Part shown: positions 13,523 to 13,547 of the stretch, piece after piece
How the letters are laid out: each line of letters begins with the position of its first letter
Position numbering within the stretch: the stretch's first letter is position 1
Source of the DNA: Rhodobacteraceae bacterium UBA6236
Lineage (GTDB): Bacteria; Pseudomonadota; Alphaproteobacteria; Rhodobacterales; Rhodobacteraceae
Assembly (NCBI GenBank): GCA_002440945.1
Contig: DJWG01000024.1
Span: 1 to 13,547 of the forward strand
DNA length: 13,547 bases
Direction: 5' to 3'
Program-made: the position numbers and the translations under genes
The notes under the pieces: model-generated
Told to the model about the DNA's origin: nothing
The model's input: only the letters and a program-made list of their open reading frames with translations
The model's database searches: none

Positions 13523-13547
13523 GGTTCTGTTGCACAAATCCCTTGAG
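13523..13547. mobile_element. End of an insertion sequence (terminal inverted repeat), continuing beyond window
   Basis: Positions 13523-13542 read ggttctgttgcacaaatccc, the inverted counterpart (19 of 20) of positions 3-22. Beyond this 20-base core the two ends differ, as expected for the left and right ends of one element. The DUF2971 frame is cut exactly at this boundary. No transposase sequence is inside the window. Confidence 0.72.

Overview
This is a high-GC stretch of DNA from a proteobacterium. Protein style, GC-rich codons and the gene families suggest an alphaproteobacterium, plausibly Rhodobacteraceae (Paracoccus/Rhodobacter-like). That placement is inference; no rRNA or other marker gene is present. 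Both edges carry a near-identical 20-base sequence in inverted orientation that looks like the terminal inverted repeat of an insertion sequence (IS). Each copy cuts a gene: the C-terminus of a type I secretion ATPase on the left and a DUF2971 protein on the right. The window is therefore either a segment between two IS copies or a contig that broke at a repeated IS.

Layout from left to right. (1) Positions 1-1456, + strand: an IS end, the last ~39 codons of a type I secretion ABC ATPase, and an overlapping intact HlyD/PrtE-type membrane fusion protein. (2) A strong bidirectional terminator at about 1531-1564 separates this from a minus-strand multidrug-efflux operon of acrR-like (6639-6025), acrA-like (5888-4722) and acrB-like (4718-1569) genes. 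A 24-bp operator very like the E. coli AcrR box overlaps the putative acrR promoter. (3) Divergently, on the + strand, a 722-residue secreted protein with a phytase-like/esterase-like C-terminal domain (6842-9010) follows a Pho-box-like array and ends at a hairpin terminator. (4) A minus-strand cobalt-uptake operon, cbiM-cbiN-cbiQ-cbiO plus a DUF488 gene (12257-9101), has overlapping or near-touching junctions. It lies downstream of a full cobalamin riboswitch (12535-12340) and a good sigma-70-like promoter. (5) The right flank (12568-13547) looks decayed and acquired. It holds a short remnant of an AAA/LuxR-type ATPase, a run of four very GC-rich hairpins ending in a strong Rho-independent terminator, and a lower-GC truncated DUF2971 gene cut by the IS.

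How the genes fit together: the segment carries two export machineries (a type I secretion remnant and an RND pump), neither with its outer-membrane TolC-like partner in the window. It also carries a probable phosphate-starvation enzyme under PhoB and a cobalt importer shut off by cobalamin. I see no clear undescribed multi-gene system. The least explained items are the hairpin array at 12980-13200, the DUF488 gene joined to the cobalt operon, and the Pho-box array in front of the phytase-like gene.
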